The notes under the pieces: generated by a model
Told to the model about the DNA's origin: nothing
The model's input: the letters and a program-made list of their open reading frames with translations, nothing else
Databases searched by the model: none
Shown: one piece after another, positions 61,180 through 64,000 of the stretch
Position numbering within the stretch: position 1 is the first letter of the stretch
How the letters are laid out: the number at the start of each line of letters is the position of its first letter
Made by a program: the position numbers and the translations under genes
Source: Methanolobus sp. WCC4
Lineage (GTDB): Archaea > Halobacteriota > Methanosarcinia > Methanosarcinales > Methanosarcinaceae
Reading direction: 5' to 3'
DNA: 64,000 bases
Assembly: GCF_038022665.1 (NCBI RefSeq)
Contig: NZ_CP150629.1
Location: 2,462,480-2,526,479 of the forward strand

Positions 61180-63542
61180 GCGGTTATAACCTCCGGAATG
61201 GTGTTTGATTCATGTGTATCGATTCTTTTGGAACTGTAACCTGCTGCCTGTGCTCTCCTTTTTTCCCTGAACTTATCAAGTGTGACAATAACAGGAGGGA
61301 ATATCACAAATGTAGCCAGCAGAGCCAGGAATACATCTATAACTGTGATCAGTCCGAAATTGCTGGTGATGCTGAACGGCGATGCGATCAGTGCAGAGAA
61401 ACCAAAGACCGTGGTTGCACCGGATGTAACGATAGCCTTTCCGATCTTCACACTGGCTTCCTCCATTGCCTGCTCGGGATCAGCACCCTTCTCCTTTTCC
61501 TCAAAATAACGCTCCATCATCAGGATGGCATATTCCGAACCCACACCAAGGATAAGTGCGCCAAGGGTCGCTGTCATCGGTGTGTACTCCAGACCGCTGA
61601 TGTACATGAGACCTCCCGCCCAGCCTACTACCACCATCATGGTTATTACCGGGGTCAAAGCCTTCAAAAGGTCGCGATATATCACTAGCAGACCTGCAAA
61701 TACCAGTACTATTCCAAGCATTGTCATCATGACCCTGCCGGATGTCAGAGCGGTTATCACTTCAACGAAGACGACGGAATTTCCGGTTATAGTTACTGAG
61801 GTTCCGGGAGGTGGTGCCATCCACAGTATATCCTCTTCCACCACATCGGTAAGTTCTCCGATACCCATAAGTCCAAGCTCGCTCATTGCATTGCCGATCT
61901 CCAGATTCACCAGGATTATGGAATTCCCGTGAAGATAACTGTCCCTCTGGGTCTCAGATAGCTGCTCATATACCATGGCAACTTCTGCCGAACTGTCAGG
62001 AATTGTACCTCCATTCCGGGCCTTGACCAGATCAACAATGCTGCTCGAGCCATAGATATTACTCCTTCCGTCCACTTCATGCTGCGAGAACTCATCGATC
62101 CACTCCAGCAGTTCAGGATCTGTGTTATCATCGGTCTTGATCAACAGGTTCAACTGATCCTGACCACCCAGGATATCGGCCATATGTGTCAGGTCTATCA
62201 ACGCAGGAAGATCCTGAGGTACAAAGGTCTCAGTATCCGTCTGGATGGGGACCATGGTATCAGCGACAAGTCCGCCAACACAAAGGGAAGCTGCAACAGC
62301 GATGATCAGTACCGGATGATGCATTGAGAATGTAGATATGCCTTTGAGTGCCTTTTCCAGGAGATCAGGTCCTTTTTCAATGGTTTCATGAGAGGAGGCT
62401 TTTTTGTTAGAGGATGAACTTTTCAATCCAAGTTTTGCCAGGATATTCTTCTCCGAAAGCCTATGGAAACCATATAGTACTGTGACTCCCACGAATAATG
62501 AAGACAGGAAACACATCACAATTCCGATCATCAGGAGTTTTCCGAAATCCTGTATCATGGGGACAGTGGATGTAAGCAGTGAAATGAAACCAAGTGCTGT
62601 TATTATGAGTGCGATCAGTACTGCAGGACCGGTATGTTTGATGGTGTCGATAACTGCCTCTTCATCTGAATAGCCTTCTTCCAGTTCCTCTTCAATACGG
62701 TTATGGAACTGGATGGCATAATCTATACCAAGTCCGATAAGTACCGGGAAGGCGGACATGGAGACCATTGTCATGGGAATATCCAGATAACCCATGGCAC
62801 CAAAGGTGAAAATGATACCAAGTATGACTATTGGAAGTGGAAGAAGTCTCCACCTTACATGCCTGAAGACAAGGTACAGAACGACTATCATGAGAAGAAC
62901 GGAGATCATAAGCAAAGTACCCATACTGGTATTCATTGCCTCGTTCATCTCTACCATGAATGCAGGATCACCGGTCACGATCACAGTATAATCCCCGGGG
63001 AAATTGGCCAGCTCGATGGCAGTCCTGGTTTCCCTGAGGATCTCCTCTTTAGTATCATCAGAAGTTGTTGCTTCAACAACCACTGTCATTGTTGCATGAG
63101 TCTCATCGGGCATGAAATAGGTAGGGACCGATGAGCTGATGATCTCATCAATTACTGTCTCATCATCAGGGATCTCACTCCTTCCCGTCATCTGGTAATT
63201 TGCCTCTTTGATCACAGAAGATGGCGAAACTACCTGGATCACCCCGGGAATGTTGACCGTTGATCCGTATGCCCTGTCCATCGCCTTGAGAAGTTCAGGA
63301 TTGGTTACATCACTGCCTTCTACCATTATTACGATGGATTCAGTACCAAAGAGATTCTGATAAAGGTGATCAAAATTCTGATATAGTTGAGAGTTCTTGT
63401 CTACAAAGGTATCAGTTCCTGATGCCATACCTATGTACTGGGCACCCTGAAATGATATTATCATGAAAAGCACAGTGATCAATACGATAGGTATCGTATT
63501 GTTCTCAATGAAAACACCCAGTTTTTCAAAGATATTTTTAAT
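61176..63542 (-). CDS. RND/MMPL family transporter (HpnN-like)
   Basis: A 788-residue membrane protein if translation begins at ATT 63542. Two halves each have one N-terminal membrane helix, a large extracellular loop and a bundle of five helices. RND features include GIDYAIQFHNRIEEELEEGYSDEEAVIDTIKHTGPAV in the first half and GVGSEYAILMMERYFEEKEKG...TSGATTVFGFSAL in the second. A TTG at 63482 would start inside the first membrane helix. The ATT frame restores KNIFEKLGVFIENNTIPIVLITVLF, typical for the family, with GGAG 8 nt upstream and a TAA before it. First gene of the operon; lipid or small-molecule export is likely. Confidence 0.9.
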   Translation of the reverse strand: MKNIFEKLGVFIENNTIPIVLITVLFMIISFQGAQYIGMASGTDTFVDKNSQLYQNFDHLYQNLFGTESIVIMVEGSDVTNPELLKAMDRAYGSTVNIPGVIQVVSPSSVIKEANYQMTGRSEIPDDETVIDEIISSSVPTYFMPDETHATMTVVVEATTSDDTKEEILRETRTAIELANFPGDYTVIVTGDPAFMVEMNEAMNTSMGTLLMISVLLMIVVLYLVFRHVRWRLLPLPIVILGIIFTFGAMGYLDIPMTMVSMSAFPVLIGLGIDYAIQFHNRIEEELEEGYSDEEAVIDTIKHTGPAVLIALIITALGFISLLTSTVPMIQDFGKLLMIGIVMCFLSSLFVGVTVLYGFHRLSEKNILAKLGLKSSSSNKKASSHETIEKGPDLLEKALKGISTFSMHHPVLIIAVAASLCVGGLVADTMVPIQTDTETFVPQDLPALIDLTHMADILGGQDQLNLLIKTDDNTDPELLEWIDEFSQHEVDGRSNIYGSSSIVDLVKARNGGTIPDSSAEVAMVYEQLSETQRDSYLHGNSIILVNLEIGNAMSELGLMGIGELTDVVEEDILWMAPPPGTSVTITGNSVVFVEVITALTSGRVMMTMLGIVLVFAGLLVIYRDLLKALTPVITMMVVVGWAGGLMYISGLEYTPMTATLGALILGVGSEYAILMMERYFEEKEKGADPEQAMEEASVKIGKAIVTSGATTVFGFSALIASPFSITSNFGLITVIDVFLALLATFVIFPPVIVTLDKFREKRRAQAAGYSSKRIDTHESNTIPEVITA

Positions 63543-63554
63543 GTTTAACTCTCC
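63540..63554 (-). promoter_or_regulatory. SD and ATT start of the RND transporter
   Basis: GGAG at 63554-63551, spacer AGTTAAAC (8 nt), then ATT at 63542-63540 on the minus strand. An in-frame TAA lies a few codons upstream and no ATG, GTG or TTG occurs before TTG 63482. Confidence 0.75.
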
Positions 63555-64000
63555 TTATTCTTATTTTAATAATAAAACCCTTAACTAGTTGTTTTAATTG
63601 TGATATTGATATTTAAGGGTTTTACCCCTAAATAAACCGGGTAAAAGTGAAATATTTCCAGTAAATTGATTATAAGTGAAGTAGAAACGATGACCGAATT
63701 AGCCAAAAAAGCACAGCTGTAAATGGTATGGAGGTCATTTTTGAACATACATTTTTTTGCTATATTCAGAGGTACCTGACTATATATCGACATGTCTGTG
63801 TGCATGAACACATGTATGATATATAAATTCACCGATATGTGACTGCCGGATTATATAGAATTCAAATTGAACAGGAAAATTCGATCCATGAGAAAACAGG
63901 GTTTGAGACATCCTGAAAAGGATGCCTCGTTTGGGGGTTGGATAGGTGGTACTAAACTACACGAAAACGTGTTGTTGATGGTACACAGGTCATAATAAGA
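63555..64000. other. Right-edge intergenic region with promoter and structured RNA candidate
   Basis: No protein gene is supported. The left part must hold the promoter of the six-gene operon. A TATATAG element at 63853-63859 is followed by two hairpins (see next entry). Confidence 0.4.
63905..63972 (+). ncRNA. Candidate structured RNA or leader with two hairpins
   Basis: CATCCT-GAAA-AGGATG at 63909-63924 has a GNRA tetraloop and is extended by GAG/CTC across an A.C mismatch (63905-63928). ACACG-AAAA-CGTGT at 63959-63972 follows. A TATA-like element about 45-55 nt upstream would put the transcript start near 63880. It may be a small RNA or the 5' leader of a gene beyond the window. Confidence 0.35.

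Noticed and set aside
63581-63832. 83-codon minus-strand open frame at the right edge
   Set aside because: AT-rich composition, no SD, no recognisable motif; it overlaps the likely promoter of the six-gene operon.

Overview
The window is a chromosomal segment of a methanogenic archaeon of the Methanosarcinales, most likely a methylotrophic Methanosarcinaceae member such as Methanolobus or Methanococcoides. The genus is inferred from gene content only. Supporting features are a complete formylmethanofuran dehydrogenase operon, archaeal PEP carboxylase, archaeal translation genes (S8e, L21e, L37e, Rpb4, LSm, Pus10, TrmY), the GHMP-type shikimate kinase, PAS histidine kinases, a KaiC-type ATPase, a probable methanogen-output-domain response regulator, and AT-rich promoters with Shine-Dalgarno (SD) sequences of the GGAG type.

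Layout. 0-2.1 kb: the end of an unknown gene, decayed DNA carrying an intact-looking 132-bp MITE with an 8-bp target duplication, and an E1-like adenylyltransferase. 2.2-3.4 kb: a MoaD/ThiS-like carrier and a leaderless NitT/TauT-type binding protein. 3.5-5.1 kb: PEP carboxylase. 5.5-11.6 kb: an assimilatory sulfate reduction locus (CysN, CysD, an APS reductase, a small siroheme sulfite reductase, a Pit-family permease, TusA), unusual for a methanogen. 11.9-16.5 kb: a frameshifted HTH regulator, a Fic protein with its own HTH and operator, an aminotransferase with an Lrp regulator, and S8e. 16.7-26.6 kb: RNase Z, an AAA ATPase, a membrane histidine kinase, Thi4, tRNA-His, PurF, L37e/LSm and ThiDN. 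26.7-33.0 kb: an RNA-processing and translation block. 33.2-42.7 kb: a soluble histidine kinase, a 2-oxoacid:ferredoxin oxidoreductase, KaiC, a response regulator, and the purE-chorismate mutase-shikimate kinase operon. 43.2-50.2 kb: the fmd/fwd operon and two tandem cfbA/cbiX chelatases. 50.3-55.7 kb: a GNAT enzyme, two COG0523 GTPases (one very His-rich), DUF1847, an MBL-fold enzyme and DUF169. 55.9-63.5 kb: one six-gene leftward envelope operon (RND/MMPL transporter, two COG1361 proteins, TrmB regulator, PGF-pre-PGF protein, AI-2E family permease).

How the genes connect. The sulfur locus makes sulfide from sulfate by the APS route. Sulfide is needed for Fe-S clusters, cofactors and sulfide-dependent thiazole synthesis by Thi4, and ThiDN supplies the pyrimidine half of thiamine. 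The fmd operon performs the first or last C1 step of methanogenesis. The neighbouring chelatases and metal GTPases fit a tetrapyrrole and metal-cofactor theme.

Most notable observations. Three unrelated genes (response regulator, TrmB, RND transporter) appear to start at ATT, each exactly 8 nt after a GGAG(G) SD element. A roughly 350-bp structured repeat occurs at 11.1 and 49.5 kb. The six-gene RND/COG1361/TrmB operon could be an undescribed archaeal envelope export or remodelling system. Small structured RNA candidates occur near tRNA-His and at the right edge.
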